Below are positions 30,144 through 38,659 of a stretch of DNA of 64,000 nt, in pieces (the stretch's first letter is position 1; each line of letters starts with the position of its first letter). The stretch lies in contig JADJQZ010000001.1 in NCBI GenBank assembly GCA_016712465.1, forward strand, positions 1,922,001-1,986,000, written 5' to 3'. The stretch is from Candidatus Obscuribacter sp. (lineage in GTDB: Bacteria; Cyanobacteriota; Vampirovibrionia; Obscuribacterales; Obscuribacteraceae). Under the pieces are notes generated by a model. The model was not told where the DNA came from, searched no databases, and saw only the letters and a program-made list of their open reading frames with translations. The position numbers were made by a program, and so were the translations under genes.

Positions 30144-30272
30144 CTTTTAAATCCGCTATTCATGAGTATTATATACAGTCGCCCAGTCATCAAGCGGCGT
30201 CCGCCAATGCCATAGACCGAGCCGACAGGCGGTAAGTCAAAACAGGAAATCGTAAACGGTCGAACTTCAACT

Positions 30273-32132
30273 ATGCGTTGTCCCGAATGTACTTCTAGAA
30301 ACTCAGTCGCTGCCCTCAAGTGTACCCAATGCGGCGCCCGCTTCAAGCGTAAACCTCTGCCCATGAAGCTTATCGGCATCGCTGGGGCAGTGGTCGTATT
30401 GGCCGTGGTGGTTCTGATTGGTCTGGCCATGATGCCTGCCATGATGAATCCCGAGTCCAATTTGCAAAAAGTAGCCAAGCACGTGGCTAACGGTCCCAAG
30501 TCAGCCCAGGATGCCGAGCGCATTCGTGCCGAGCTGGAGGACTCCGTCAAGCGCTACCTGGAGAAGAACACCGAACTTTCCACCAAGGAAATTGGCGATA
30601 AGCTGCGGGGCATCTTCCCCAGTGCTGCGTATGAAATCAATTGTTTCGATCTGCCGCGCAATTTGAAGCTTGTGGAAATCGACACGGTACTTCAACCTTC
30701 CAATTATTTGATCAGCGGTAAGCATGTCACGGTGCTGCGTGGTTTCGAGGTCTTCGACGGGGCCAAGGCTATCGAGGATCCCACCGGACCGGTGCTGGCC
30801 ATCCTCGGACACAAGAATGTTCAGAGCGGTCGTCATCCGCAATTGCGTCTCTTTGCCTTGTTGCCTGATGGTGTGAAAGAGCGCCCGTCCGACACGGTAC
30901 CCTCCTTCACCGGGGAAGGTTCAGCCGCCTTCGCCAAGAACGGTAAGGACGTGGAGCTTGAGCTTTCTGTCATGTCCAGAGCCGCTGAAGAAGGGCTATT
31001 CACCATGTCCGCCCTTGCTTCTTCCGGTCTGAAGGACGAGTTTGTCAAAGCCCGACTGAACTTTGTGGGCGGCAAATATGAGTTTGTGGATAATAACGGT
31101 AAATCCGCCCTGGCTGCCCTGCGAGCCGCTGCCTTTGCGGTGGCTGACCCGCGTGAGAAGGGGCGCTTTTCCGGCTACCTGAGTCCTACCGCCCTGACCG
31201 CCATAGACCAGGTCGGCAAGCTGAGAACTTGTCCTCCCGAGTTCGAGCTGAAGCGGCTCGGCGCTACCGCTGCTGTTACTCAGACCGCTGCCAAGCCGCA
31301 GCAGCAGAGCCGTCGCAGTCGACGCAGAAGTCGCCGCCATCGCAACGAGGACGCACCGGCACAGACGCAGCCTGCACCGATAGTGGTATCAGGACCGGGC
31401 AATCGTTTCTTGATGGCCAACACCGACGATGCATTGGAAGTGACCGTGGCCCCAGCGGGCGGACGTTTCCAGGTCACCGCCCTGAAGCGCTCCAAGTCCA
31501 CCGCCGCTGTAGTAGCCACCAGTGCCGCCAGCGATCCCGGTCAGGCCGTTCCCTATGAAGACAAAACTTCCAACCTGGTGGATAAGCTGCTCTCGGCTCC
31601 GGACCCTGTTCTACCTTCCGCCCAGCAGATGAAGCATACGGCGGTGCTTCCTGCCGTGGGCACGGCACCGGCTCCGGTCGTTCAATCGGATGAACCGAAG
31701 GTAGTGGAAAAACAGATAGCAGGCGAAGCTGCCGCTATCGACACAAGCAGCCCCTCTGTGAAAGTACGGCGCGGTCCCAGTACCGGCTACCGCTCTATAA
31801 CCGAGATTAAGAAAGGTCAAAACGTCGAGGTGATAGGCAAGCAGGACGGCTGGTATAAAGTGCGCGTAAACGGCAAGGAGGGCTTCGTATACGGGGCTTT
31901 TGTCAACTGTAAGACCTCTGATGCTTACACCACCGCCACAGTGACAGCCGGCAAATCCATCAAAGACGACAAGAACCGCACTGTTTCTCATGCCCAACCC
32001 GGCGACAAGCTGGTGGTGCTGGGCGGTATCACTAATGACCGCTACAAGGTTCAGCTTTCCGATGGTCGGGTAGGCTTTGTAGACAAAGATGCTCTGGATG
32101 TTGCGGTGGACATGCCTCAGTTTGTGCCCTGA
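30273..32132 (+). CDS. Zinc-ribbon membrane protein with two C-terminal SH3-like domains
   Basis: The 619-residue protein starts with a zinc ribbon (CPECTS...CTQCGA), then one transmembrane helix (LIGIAGAVVVLAVVVLIGLAMM, about 32-54). A basic/Gln stretch with QQQSRRSRRRSRRHRN lies near 345. Two bacterial SH3 repeats follow: one near 495-550 (VRRGPSTGYRSI ... GWYKVRVNGKEGFVYG) and one near 555-610 (DRYKVQLSDGRVGFVD). SH3b domains usually bind cell-wall peptides. The ribbon is probably cytoplasmic and the SH3 domains outside. Confidence 0.8.
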   Translation: MRCPECTSRNSVAALKCTQCGARFKRKPLPMKLIGIAGAVVVLAVVVLIGLAMMPAMMNPESNLQKVAKHVANGPKSAQDAERIRAELEDSVKRYLEKNTELSTKEIGDKLRGIFPSAAYEINCFDLPRNLKLVEIDTVLQPSNYLISGKHVTVLRGFEVFDGAKAIEDPTGPVLAILGHKNVQSGRHPQLRLFALLPDGVKERPSDTVPSFTGEGSAAFAKNGKDVELELSVMSRAAEEGLFTMSALASSGLKDEFVKARLNFVGGKYEFVDNNGKSALAALRAAAFAVADPREKGRFSGYLSPTALTAIDQVGKLRTCPPEFELKRLGATAAVTQTAAKPQQQSRRSRRRSRRHRNEDAPAQTQPAPIVVSGPGNRFLMANTDDALEVTVAPAGGRFQVTALKRSKSTAAVVATSAASDPGQAVPYEDKTSNLVDKLLSAPDPVLPSAQQMKHTAVLPAVGTAPAPVVQSDEPKVVEKQIAGEAAAIDTSSPSVKVRRGPSTGYRSITEIKKGQNVEVIGKQDGWYKVRVNGKEGFVYGAFVNCKTSDAYTTATVTAGKSIKDDKNRTVSHAQPGDKLVVLGGITNDRYKVQLSDGRVGFVDKDALDVAVDMPQFVP

Positions 32133-32166
32133 GGGCGGGCTGTGATATATTGTATCTGGCCCGTCC
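32122..32166 (+). promoter_or_regulatory. Possible tRNA promoter overlapping a stem-loop
   Basis: TTGTGC (32122-32127) and TATATT (32146-32151) with an 18-bp spacer would start transcription about 30 nt before tRNA-Pro. The same stretch holds an 8-bp stem, GGGCGGGC (32133-32140) with GCCCGTCC (32159-32166, one G-T pair), which could terminate the preceding gene but lacks a T tract. Confidence 0.35.
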
Positions 32167-32186
32167 GCGGGTCGTTTGAGCTATAA

Positions 32187-32263
32187 CGGGACGTAGCGCA
32201 GCTTGGTAGCGCGGCTGCTTTGGGAGCAGTAGGTCGCAGGTTCAAATCCTGTCGTCCCGACCA
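32187..32263 (+). tRNA. tRNA-Pro (anticodon UGG), CCA encoded
   Basis: Cloverleaf: acceptor CGGGACG/CGTCCCG, D stem GCGC/GCGC, anticodon stem GCTGC/GCAGT with loop TTTGGGA (anticodon TGG), and T arm GCAGG-TTCAAAT-CCTGT, then A and CCA. Its 3' part is the left attachment site of the element at 32219-52603, and the gene stays intact. Confidence 0.95.
32219..32260 (+). repeat. attL: 42-bp core inside tRNA-Pro
   Basis: From the anticodon loop (TTTGGGAG) to the discriminator base, 42 bp are repeated exactly at 52562-52603. A tRNA 3'-half direct repeat with an integrase gene beside the far copy is the classic signature of site-specific integration. Confidence 0.92.
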
Positions 32264-32285
32264 TTTCAGGGTGATACCAAGCTCC

Positions 32286-32305
32286 TGGTATCAATTTGGT
32301 ATCAA
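32286..32305 (+). repeat. Left arm-type repeat (tandem GGTATCAA words)
   Basis: Two GGTATCAA words in direct orientation, 26 bp inside attL; the 20-bp block recurs exactly at 52425-52444. An inverted copy of the word (GATACC) lies just before it. The position fits integrase arm-binding or excisionase sites. Confidence 0.6.
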
Positions 32306-32313
32306 TAGGTTTT

Positions 32314-32346
32314 AGACGGGTCGCTTCAGAAGTCCGTCTTTTTTTT
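32314..32346 (+). terminator. Rho-independent terminator after tRNA-Pro
   Basis: AGACGG (32314-32319) pairs with CCGTCT (32334-32339), with an inner CTTC/GAAG pairing, followed by an uninterrupted T run to 32346. It lies inside the element end and would stop tRNA transcription from entering it. Confidence 0.75.
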
Positions 32347-32548
32347 GTCTCGGTAGGTCTGACAATACCCCCCTCTTTGTCAGGGCGGCGGTCAATTTAA
32401 AACTAAGGTATCCAGAAAAACGAGTGAAGGTATCCCGCCTTTTTCTGCGGTACTACCCCCTCGTCACTCACTATCGCAAGTTTGCAGGGCTTGTGTGTAT
32501 ATGCAGGCAATATCGTTTGTGGTTCTTCAACCTACCGAGAGATTTAAT

Positions 32549-32726
32549 TTAGTAGAGTCGCCTAATTTGAGACTGATTCGCTTGCGCACTACAATCGTCA
32601 GCCAGGCAAGTGTTTACTGATTTGTTGCATGAGACATTTTCCCTTGAGGTGTAGAAGACTCGTCTACATATTAGTAGAGTCGACTAATTAGACTGGTTGC
32701 GGATTTTAGAGTGTTCCGGTAGAGTC
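32549..32726. promoter_or_regulatory. Repeated GTAGAGTC motifs, candidate recombinase site or operator
   Basis: Two near-identical blocks of about 28 bp, 32549-32578 and 32671-32698, each read TTAGTAGAGTCG then CCTAA or ACTAA, so each has TTAGT and its reverse complement (or nearly so) as half-sites. A dyad GTAGA-7-TCTAC sits at 32651-32667 and a third GTAGAGTC at 32719-32726. They precede the intact serine recombinase gene, as multi-subsite res loci do. Apart from these and the terminator, 32264-32812 has no gene. Confidence 0.5.
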
Positions 32727-32812
32727 AAAAACATAGAAACGTTTCTGATTCAGTGCACCGCTAGTGGTAGCTGATTGTCTAGAACTTAGCAGGTAAATAC
32801 GCAGAGGTGCTT

Positions 32813-33523
32813 ATGACAAATGTCGTCGGCTATATTCGTGTGTCCGGTGAGAATCAGGCTAGAGATGGTCATAGTCTTGATGTTCAGAAGGAGGCGATAG
32901 AGAAATACTGTGCAGGAAACAGTCTGAATCTTCTATACACTTTTGAGGATGTGCAATCAGGCGAGAGCGCGGAGAAAAGGAAGGGGCTGCAAGCCGCCTT
33001 GAGTATGCTGGAAAACGATAGTGCGTCGGCACTTGTGGTCTATAAGCAGGACCGATTTACCAGGTCCGTATATGATGCAGAGGCTATTAAGCGGCAACTG
33101 AAAAGCAGTGGCAAGAAACTGCTTACTGTTGCCGACCATACAGACTGGGGCACCGATGATGGCGAGATGATGTTCCAGTTTAAGTCGGTGTTTGCTGAAT
33201 ACGAAAGGAAGCAGATAAGGCGGCGGTGCGTTGCTGGTTATCTGCGGAAAGTAGAGACTGGTGGTTATGCTGCCGGGCATCCACCGTTTGGCTATGATGC
33301 TTACAAGGGCGAGCTTGTAGTGAATGAGCTTGAACTCAGGGCACTTGCAGTCATTAACGAGATGAGAGCCAGTGGTCTGTACTTTCGCGTGATTGCCGAC
33401 TACCTCAATGCCTGCGAGGTAAGAACTAAGAGGGGCATGAAATGGACTGGTCATAGCGTTCGTGCTCTCTATGCAAGGCGACCAAATATCAAGTTAAACC
33501 TGCCTCCTGCACCGGCAGCCTAA
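32813..33523 (+). CDS. Serine recombinase (resolvase/invertase family), apparently intact
   Basis: About 236 residues. Catalytic core: VVGYIRVSGENQ with nucleophile Ser11, VVYKQDRFTR with the conserved arginines, and EYERKQIRRR. A short recombinase domain follows, beginning PPFGYDA, with the late segment YLNACEVRTKRGMKW. It is longer than simple resolvases but far shorter than large serine integrases. The ATG at 32813 is preferred over GTG 32807 because GAGG sits 5 nt upstream. Direct repeats upstream may be its binding sites. It could invert or resolve DNA within the element. Confidence 0.85.
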   Translation: MTNVVGYIRVSGENQARDGHSLDVQKEAIEKYCAGNSLNLLYTFEDVQSGESAEKRKGLQAALSMLENDSASALVVYKQDRFTRSVYDAEAIKRQLKSSGKKLLTVADHTDWGTDDGEMMFQFKSVFAEYERKQIRRRCVAGYLRKVETGGYAAGHPPFGYDAYKGELVVNELELRALAVINEMRASGLYFRVIADYLNACEVRTKRGMKWTGHSVRALYARRPNIKLNLPPAPAA

Positions 33524-33565
33524 CCCCTGGGGTGTGGTGACAAAGGAGACAATGGAGACAATGTA

Positions 33566-33937
33566 ATGACCTTAACCGGGTACATTCGCACCAGTGGCAG
33601 TTGCTTTGGGTCCACTCCTCCGCGACATGAGGCTGAGCTGATTAGAGCCTTCTGTTCTCGGAGAGGGATAACACTGACTGGAGTTTGGACTGATTATGCA
33701 GAGGCTATAGAGTTTTACCGATTAAATCAGGGGCTCAGTAGTGCATTCAAGGAGATTGATGCTGGCGAGAGTGCCGGTCTGGTTGTTTACCAGGTCTCGT
33801 TGTCACTAATGCTGTGTATTGAGTATCTGGCGACTTCTCCGGTCCTCATATTGCCCGTTGTTGGTCCTTCCATAGACTCAGGCACCATGTTACCTTATTG
33901 CTATGAACTAGGGAGCCCGTGTTATGAAACGCACTAG
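33566..33937 (+). CDS. Truncated serine recombinase-like protein, catalytically degenerate
   Basis: The 123-residue product begins LTGYIRTSGS, so the serine position is kept, and continues with a resolvase-like RHEAELIRAFC helix. Where active enzymes read VYK.DRL.R it reads VVYQVSLSL, so the catalytic arginines are gone, and the C-terminal recombinase domain is absent. A GGAGACAATG leader precedes it. Its last 14 bp overlap the terminase-like gene. It may be a dominant-negative or regulatory relic, or simply a decaying gene. Confidence 0.55.
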   Translation: MTLTGYIRTSGSCFGSTPPRHEAELIRAFCSRRGITLTGVWTDYAEAIEFYRLNQGLSSAFKEIDAGESAGLVVYQVSLSLMLCIEYLATSPVLILPVVGPSIDSGTMLPYCYELGSPCYETH

Positions 33938-34457
33938 AGAAGACCGACTCAGCCACGCTAAGCGCCTCTACCTTGAAGGGAAACCGCTTAAGCAGATTGC
34001 CCAGCTTAGTACAACCAAAGTTGATACCATCGAGTATTGGGCTAAGAGATACCAGTGGAAAGCTGAGCGAGAGCAACTAAAGCTTGCTCAACTAGAAGGA
34101 AAGCTGCCTGGTCTTCGAGAGATTGATGAGCTTCGACTGAAGGGCGCTTACGCGCTTTATGCTGCCTCTGTTGAGGCACGCCTAGAGATTGTCCACCGCT
34201 GGGTGAAGAATAGAAGACCGTCGGAAACCTTCGAACTTGGTTCTTTGGGATATGGGGATGCCAAATATAGACCGGCATCTTCATCTGAGCGTGCCAGCTT
34301 CTGTGCTGAGGTTAAGGCTATTAACGAGCTTATATCTGGTTCGCGTGAGGAGATTGATAGTTTACGGTCCACAGTGCAAGACAACCCTGGCGTTCCCTCG
34401 TTGGCTGTGGTGAGCATGGAAGATATCCAGAGGGATGCAAACCTGAGAGTTGTTTAG
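33924..34457 (+). CDS. Terminase small subunit-like HTH protein
   Basis: The 177-residue protein has an N-terminal helix-turn-helix, AKRLYLEGKPLKQIAQLS, then TIEYWAKRYQWKAEREQLK, the pattern of phage small terminases that choose packaging DNA. The rest is helical and charged. In satellites, small terminases redirect helper phage packaging. No large terminase gene is present in the element. A general HTH regulator is an alternative. Confidence 0.6.
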   Translation: MKRTREDRLSHAKRLYLEGKPLKQIAQLSTTKVDTIEYWAKRYQWKAEREQLKLAQLEGKLPGLREIDELRLKGAYALYAASVEARLEIVHRWVKNRRPSETFELGSLGYGDAKYRPASSSERASFCAEVKAINELISGSREEIDSLRSTVQDNPGVPSLAVVSMEDIQRDANLRVV

Positions 34458-34490
34458 TCGACCGGTGCCGAGAGATGCCTATCTGAACAG

Positions 34491-34799
34491 CTAGAATCTC
34501 CACTTCTTAATTTTCTGCACAGGTATCGAGGTGAATGGGTTCCGCCAAAGAACTTGCCCCGCTGAGTTGCCGCCGCAGAGTAGACGAAGTAGAGAAGTCT
34601 TTGAATCATTTAGCCTGTTGGAAACATGTCCTTGACTTGAGAAAACTCGCCGAAAGTAGAGAGCCACTTTGCTTTCGGTCTTCTCGTTTTCCGTCTGCAC
34701 ATTCGACCGGTCGGCACTGGTGCGTTTTGACCTAACAAGTAACAATAAAGCTAGCACCGAGACCGCAATTCCTGAAGTCACAATCAATTTCTTGTTCAA
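34491..34799 (-). CDS. Possible small single-span membrane protein
   Basis: The 102-residue ORF has a TTG start with GGTGG upstream and one N-terminal hydrophobic helix (IAVSVLALLLLV), then a charged, Ser/Thr-rich tail. No family is recognised. It lies between two better-supported genes, and no competing gene covers it. Confidence 0.4.
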   Translation of the reverse strand: MNKKLIVTSGIAVSVLALLLLVRSKRTSADRSNVQTENEKTESKVALYFRRVFSSQGHVSNRLNDSKTSLLRLLCGGNSAGQVLWRNPFTSIPVQKIKKWRF

Positions 34800-34862
34800 T
34801 ATTCCACCGTTCTGAGTTTGCTGGGTGCCTGTGCCGTGCGCTTTAGCGCTTCAGCTAGTTGG

Positions 34863-35207
34863 CTAAGAATTGGCAATCTTGCCGGTGTCAGTCAGAAAGT
34901 TAGTCTCGAGTAGTGCTGCAAGCGATACTCCATTGCAAGGTATGAGTCTTGTGAATGCTAGTCGGTTGCTGAGCGACCTTCCGAGCGCTGCCGTAACATC
35001 AATTCCTAAGTGCATGGTCGCTGCTGCTAGTTCGTCTGCCGTTTTGAATTGACGGATATTAGTTTGATATATCCTCTTGTTTATGGTTGCCATTGGACCC
35101 TTAACAGTGCAATCATGGGAGCATTTCAGCATGAATTCTGCGGTAAAGGAGGCTGTGTTGGAGGCGTAGCCAACATTGATTGAGCCATTTAGTTCTTCTA
35201 ATTTCAT
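34863..35207 (-). CDS. Conserved-looking small protein of unknown function
   Basis: About 114 residues starting MKLEELNGSI. The ATG at 35207 is chosen because AAAGGAAG precedes it with good spacing; a longer ORF reaches 35270. The sequence is mixed alpha/beta with two cysteines close together (KCSHDC). No domain is recognised. Confidence 0.5.
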   Translation of the reverse strand: MKLEELNGSINVGYASNTASFTAEFMLKCSHDCTVKGPMATINKRIYQTNIRQFKTADELAAATMHLGIDVTAALGRSLSNRLAFTRLIPCNGVSLAALLETNFLTDTGKIANS

Positions 35208-35372
35208 TGTTCTTCCTTTCGATTTGAGGAGCCTGTATTCCAATACTAGTGGGTGAAAGAAGTCAATCAAGTGATAAGTTTTTGATTCGGCGCGAGAGAA
35301 TCAAGAGTCGTCTATCTGCTTGGTTTCAAGAGAATCCGGGCATGTTATATCAAGAGTGTGTGAGGATTGCTC

Positions 35373-36161
35373 ATGATTAGGGTCTCGCTGCTTTTGCTGA
35401 CCTTGCTGGGGACATTGAGCCTCCCTGCATTGGGCCAGTCTGCTGCTGGCAATTCATCGACCGGTGGTCCCGGATCTTGGCTCATTAACAAAGCCTATTC
35501 CGGTATTGCCGCTCCTGGTAAGGCGCTGAAAGGACTTGGTTCTAAACTGCAAGGCGGAATGAAAAAGGCTCTAAGCGGGACGGGCAAGAGTGGTAATAAC
35601 CAATCGCTACCAGGCAGCGCTAGTCCGCCAGCGCCATCTTATTGGAGCAGCCCGGCAAACTTCTCTGACCCTGACCCAGTTTATCAACAGAACTGGTACA
35701 GTCAGCCGGGCTCTAATGCTCAGATGCCATTCATTCAACCTTCACCAAGTGGGTTGACCGGCGGTATGCCGCCGTTTTACACAAGACCGACTACTGGGCT
35801 AATGCCACTGAGTGGATCATCTACTTCCAACCTGATGGGCGGCTACAACATTATCAACCCAGATGGCTCAATGACTGTGACGACTAGGAATCTAATGGGC
35901 GGGCAAAACATCATGTATCCCAATGGCGGCTTTGCCACCACTACCCCGAACCTGATGGGCGGTTTCAATATGATTGGACCGAACGGGGGCTTTACTACCT
36001 CGTCAAGGAATGTCTTCGGTGGTCAAAATATCATTGGACCTGATGGGCAGATGACAACGACCATGCCCAACCTGATGGGTGGACAGAACATTTACTCACC
36101 CAGTGGCTCAATGACAACAACCATGCCAAATCTTATGGGTGGGTTCAATACCTTTCCATAG
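35373..36161 (+). CDS. Secreted protein with tandem 20-residue NLMGG repeats
   Basis: About 262 residues: a signal peptide (MIRVSLLLLTLLGTLSLPALGQ), a Gly/Ser/Pro-rich region, then from about residue 150 six imperfect repeats of 20 residues with the form NLMGGxNIxxPxGxMTTTxP, ending in a partial unit. The pattern recalls bead-like beta repeats, but I know no matching family. ATG 35373 has GAGG 7 nt upstream. It is an unusual cargo for such an element and may act at the cell surface. Confidence 0.7.
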   Translation: MIRVSLLLLTLLGTLSLPALGQSAAGNSSTGGPGSWLINKAYSGIAAPGKALKGLGSKLQGGMKKALSGTGKSGNNQSLPGSASPPAPSYWSSPANFSDPDPVYQQNWYSQPGSNAQMPFIQPSPSGLTGGMPPFYTRPTTGLMPLSGSSTSNLMGGYNIINPDGSMTVTTRNLMGGQNIMYPNGGFATTTPNLMGGFNMIGPNGGFTTSSRNVFGGQNIIGPDGQMTTTMPNLMGGQNIYSPSGSMTTTMPNLMGGFNTFP

Positions 36162-36224
36162 TGGCAGCTAGGCGCTAGCCACACAATGCCCTGTTATGGT
36201 CTGTCGTTCTATTCTGTTGGTTAA

Positions 36225-37478
36225 TCAAAACTTTACCCCAAGTGACTTTAGCATTTCTTCTAAATACACATCGTCGGATATTTGACCTAGTCCACAACAG
36301 AAGAGCTGTTCTGATATAAGCTTCTTAGTGACTTTAGGTTTAAGTATGTCATCTGTGTAGCATGTGAGGTTGAAGTCTGCCTCCAAATCCAAGGGCGTTC
36401 CGAGGGTAGGCCAAGCGTGCCTGTCAGTCTGGGCGGTGAACGGAATCTGCAATCTACTAAATCTAAGACTCACCTCAATATAGAGGCGACCTGAGAAACT
36501 CATCGCTCGAAAGAGCCGATGGACTCTGTTCAAGGCCCTTATCGTCTTCTTTATTACGTCGTAAAACTGGATACTCTCTTCCCCGCTATTACTAACTGTT
36601 GATATCTCACAGCACTCAAAAATGGAGCCCCAGGCTGTTATCTCCAAATAGTTCCAGCCAGGGCGATCACATCTTAGAAATACTGATTCATTAGCTGTGC
36701 CCGTTATTGGACTGCCCCTAAGAAACTCAGACTTGACGGTCGTTAGGTGGTCGAGTAATTGTGTGAGTTCGCAAAGCCGTTGCTTTGGATATTGCGGGAC
36801 TACGCCGATACTGAGGTATGTACCTCGCTGTGGAAGCTCGCCAGCACGAACCGATGCTCTTTCGAGAAGCTTTCGAGAGCGTTCCAGAAGTTCTGCCTTT
36901 TGATTTGCGTATGACGCCAAATCATTCGGCATAAGCAGTTTGATGCCGTCGGTGTGCACTGTGAAATCATTGACTCTAATTGGTATCGTGCAGCTATCTG
37001 CCGTACCGAGCCAGTGAGGGGCTTCAACGCTTTCAGGAATACGAAGAAGAACTATGAACTTGTCGGGATTATCTGGAATTGAGTAGTGAAACATATCTGG
37101 GACTAGTCGGGGCTTAATGGCATTTGCGCATCTTTTGCTAATTTGAGAAATTATTCCTTCTGGGTCGGTTACTCCTACAATTTCGACCGGTATTCCTGGC
37201 TTTCCAGGCTTCTCATCTGTTCTGATGCCAATTAGAATTATTCCGCCTTCAGCGTTAGCCATAGCAGCGACATCTTTAGCAATGCCTTTGCTATCTTCCA
37301 CAGTTGTCTTGTAGTCTAAGTATATGCACTCAGCTATTCTCTCGTTGAAATATTCCTCAATATTAGAGAATGTAATGTCCTTGAGTTGGTCCAAGTATAG
37401 GTCTTTAGCCAAGAGCTGATTCCCCATCTGAGGCTTTGTGTTGCCGTAAATTTTACGTGCTTGGCAAACATCAATCAA
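36225..37478 (-). CDS. AlbA_2/Schlafen-type putative DNA-binding ATPase-like protein
   Basis: The 417-residue protein has an AlbA_2 domain (about 35-175): YLDYKTT, GIAKDVAAMANAEGGIILIGI, and an RVNDFTV segment. This domain occurs in Schlafen-like nucleases and in bacterial regulators. The C-terminal half is not recognised. It lies 6 bp after the intact recombinase gene at 37485 and probably shares its transcript. Confidence 0.72.
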   Translation of the reverse strand: MIDVCQARKIYGNTKPQMGNQLLAKDLYLDQLKDITFSNIEEYFNERIAECIYLDYKTTVEDSKGIAKDVAAMANAEGGIILIGIRTDEKPGKPGIPVEIVGVTDPEGIISQISKRCANAIKPRLVPDMFHYSIPDNPDKFIVLLRIPESVEAPHWLGTADSCTIPIRVNDFTVHTDGIKLLMPNDLASYANQKAELLERSRKLLERASVRAGELPQRGTYLSIGVVPQYPKQRLCELTQLLDHLTTVKSEFLRGSPITGTANESVFLRCDRPGWNYLEITAWGSIFECCEISTVSNSGEESIQFYDVIKKTIRALNRVHRLFRAMSFSGRLYIEVSLRFSRLQIPFTAQTDRHAWPTLGTPLDLEADFNLTCYTDDILKPKVTKKLISEQLFCCGLGQISDDVYLEEMLKSLGVKF

Positions 37479-37484
37479 ACGGTA

Positions 37485-38147
37485 TTAAGCCAGCAGTCTA
37501 CAAACCGAAGTTATGCTCCAAAGCTTGCCTTTCTTAGTTCTGATGCCGTCTTGGTTTAACTGGTCAGCAATTTGTGCAAGCGGCGCTCCCTGCTCCCTGA
37601 GTTCGCAGACCTTGGCAATTACAGCCTGTTCCCTCTCGCAGGGTAGCAAGTTTCTCCCAACAGCCTGATAGCCATATGGCGGGCGACCGCCAATGTAGCC
37701 ATTGTTCTTGCGCTTCCGCTCTCGTCCCTCTGCGCACCGCTTCTTGATACGGTCCTTCTCAAATTCAGCAACGGCTGAGAGCATTTGATATACCATCTTG
37801 CCACTGTCCGAGTTTGTATCTACCGGATCCACAATAGAGATAAGCTGTTTGTTTCGCTGCTTGAGTTCAAGCCTAATGTGTTCGGAGTCCAAGACATTTC
37901 TTGCCAGGCGGTCAAGCTTATGGACAATAAGGCCATCAGCTAAGTCGGCATATACTGCCTGAAGCGCGAACTGCAAGCCTTGCCTGGTATCAGCCGCTTC
38001 AGCCGACTCTACATCTTCCAGTATGGTGAAAAGTGTATGACCGTGACGGAGGCAATAGGATTGAATCTCTGACCGCTGCACTGGAAGGCTATTGTTGTCC
38101 CTCTGGTTCTCTCCGCTCACTCTTACGTATCCCACTAAGATACCCAT
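37485..38147 (-). CDS. Serine recombinase, apparently intact
   Basis: The 220-residue protein keeps all family motifs: GYVRVSGENQ (Ser11), IVHKLDRLARN, FEKDRIKKR, then GGRPPYGY and a C-terminal helical part with LNQDGIRTKKGKLW. It is clearly related to the protein at 32813 and shares its domain order and the motif RVSGENQ. It starts 2 bp after the stop of a degenerate paralogue upstream, within a tightly packed operon. Confidence 0.87.
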   Translation of the reverse strand: MGILVGYVRVSGENQRDNNSLPVQRSEIQSYCLRHGHTLFTILEDVESAEAADTRQGLQFALQAVYADLADGLIVHKLDRLARNVLDSEHIRLELKQRNKQLISIVDPVDTNSDSGKMVYQMLSAVAEFEKDRIKKRCAEGRERKRKNNGYIGGRPPYGYQAVGRNLLPCEREQAVIAKVCELREQGAPLAQIADQLNQDGIRTKKGKLWSITSVCRLLA

Positions 38148-38149
38148 CT

Positions 38150-38659
38150 CTAGCCTCCTCTCTCATTTTCTTTCATATACTTGGCATTGACCTTAAGCAT
38201 TTGATAGACGCTGTTGTGGTCCCAATGCTGACCACCTCTCCGGCGGACGCCAGCCCTGTTTAGAAATTCGCCGATGGACTTTAGGGACTCACCGTCTGCT
38301 CTTTGTCTGACTGCCTCTGAAACAAGCTCTTGCTCCTCTGGGTCGATGACCAGTTGATTGCCTCGAAGCCTCCACCCGAAAGGCAGCCAGCCGCCCCTGA
38401 ATCTATTGCTGGTCTTTGTGCCGATGACTTCGATGTCAGCGCCTTGCAGGTCGGCAGCCCCATGCTTCACCAGGCAACTGGCTATTCCCACCTTGATGAC
38501 TCGGGCTGCTTGATCTAGCGCTCTTGTCTCGCCGGGATTGTCAATCCATGTGCTGAATAGGGTGATGCTATTGATGGTACAGAAGGCTTTTATTTCAGCC
38601 TCTGCTTTGTCCCTTGCCCTGCCACTCCCGGCAATTGCATAACCGCAGGCTATTTTCAT
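38150..38659 (-). CDS. Serine recombinase paralogue lacking catalytic residues
   Basis: About 169 residues. The N-terminus GYAIAGSG replaces YxRVS, so the nucleophile and its arginine are not in place, and the DRLxR arginine segment is replaced by VKHGAADLQG. The later recombinase-type region is kept: GGWLPFGW and LNRAGVRRRGGQHW. The ATG at 38659 overlaps the upstream stop as ATGA, so I prefer it to 38701. A DNA-binding or partner role is possible. Confidence 0.7.
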   Translation of the reverse strand: MKIACGYAIAGSGRARDKAEAEIKAFCTINSITLFSTWIDNPGETRALDQAARVIKVGIASCLVKHGAADLQGADIEVIGTKTSNRFRGGWLPFGWRLRGNQLVIDPEEQELVSEAVRQRADGESLKSIGEFLNRAGVRRRGGQHWDHNSVYQMLKVNAKYMKENERGG

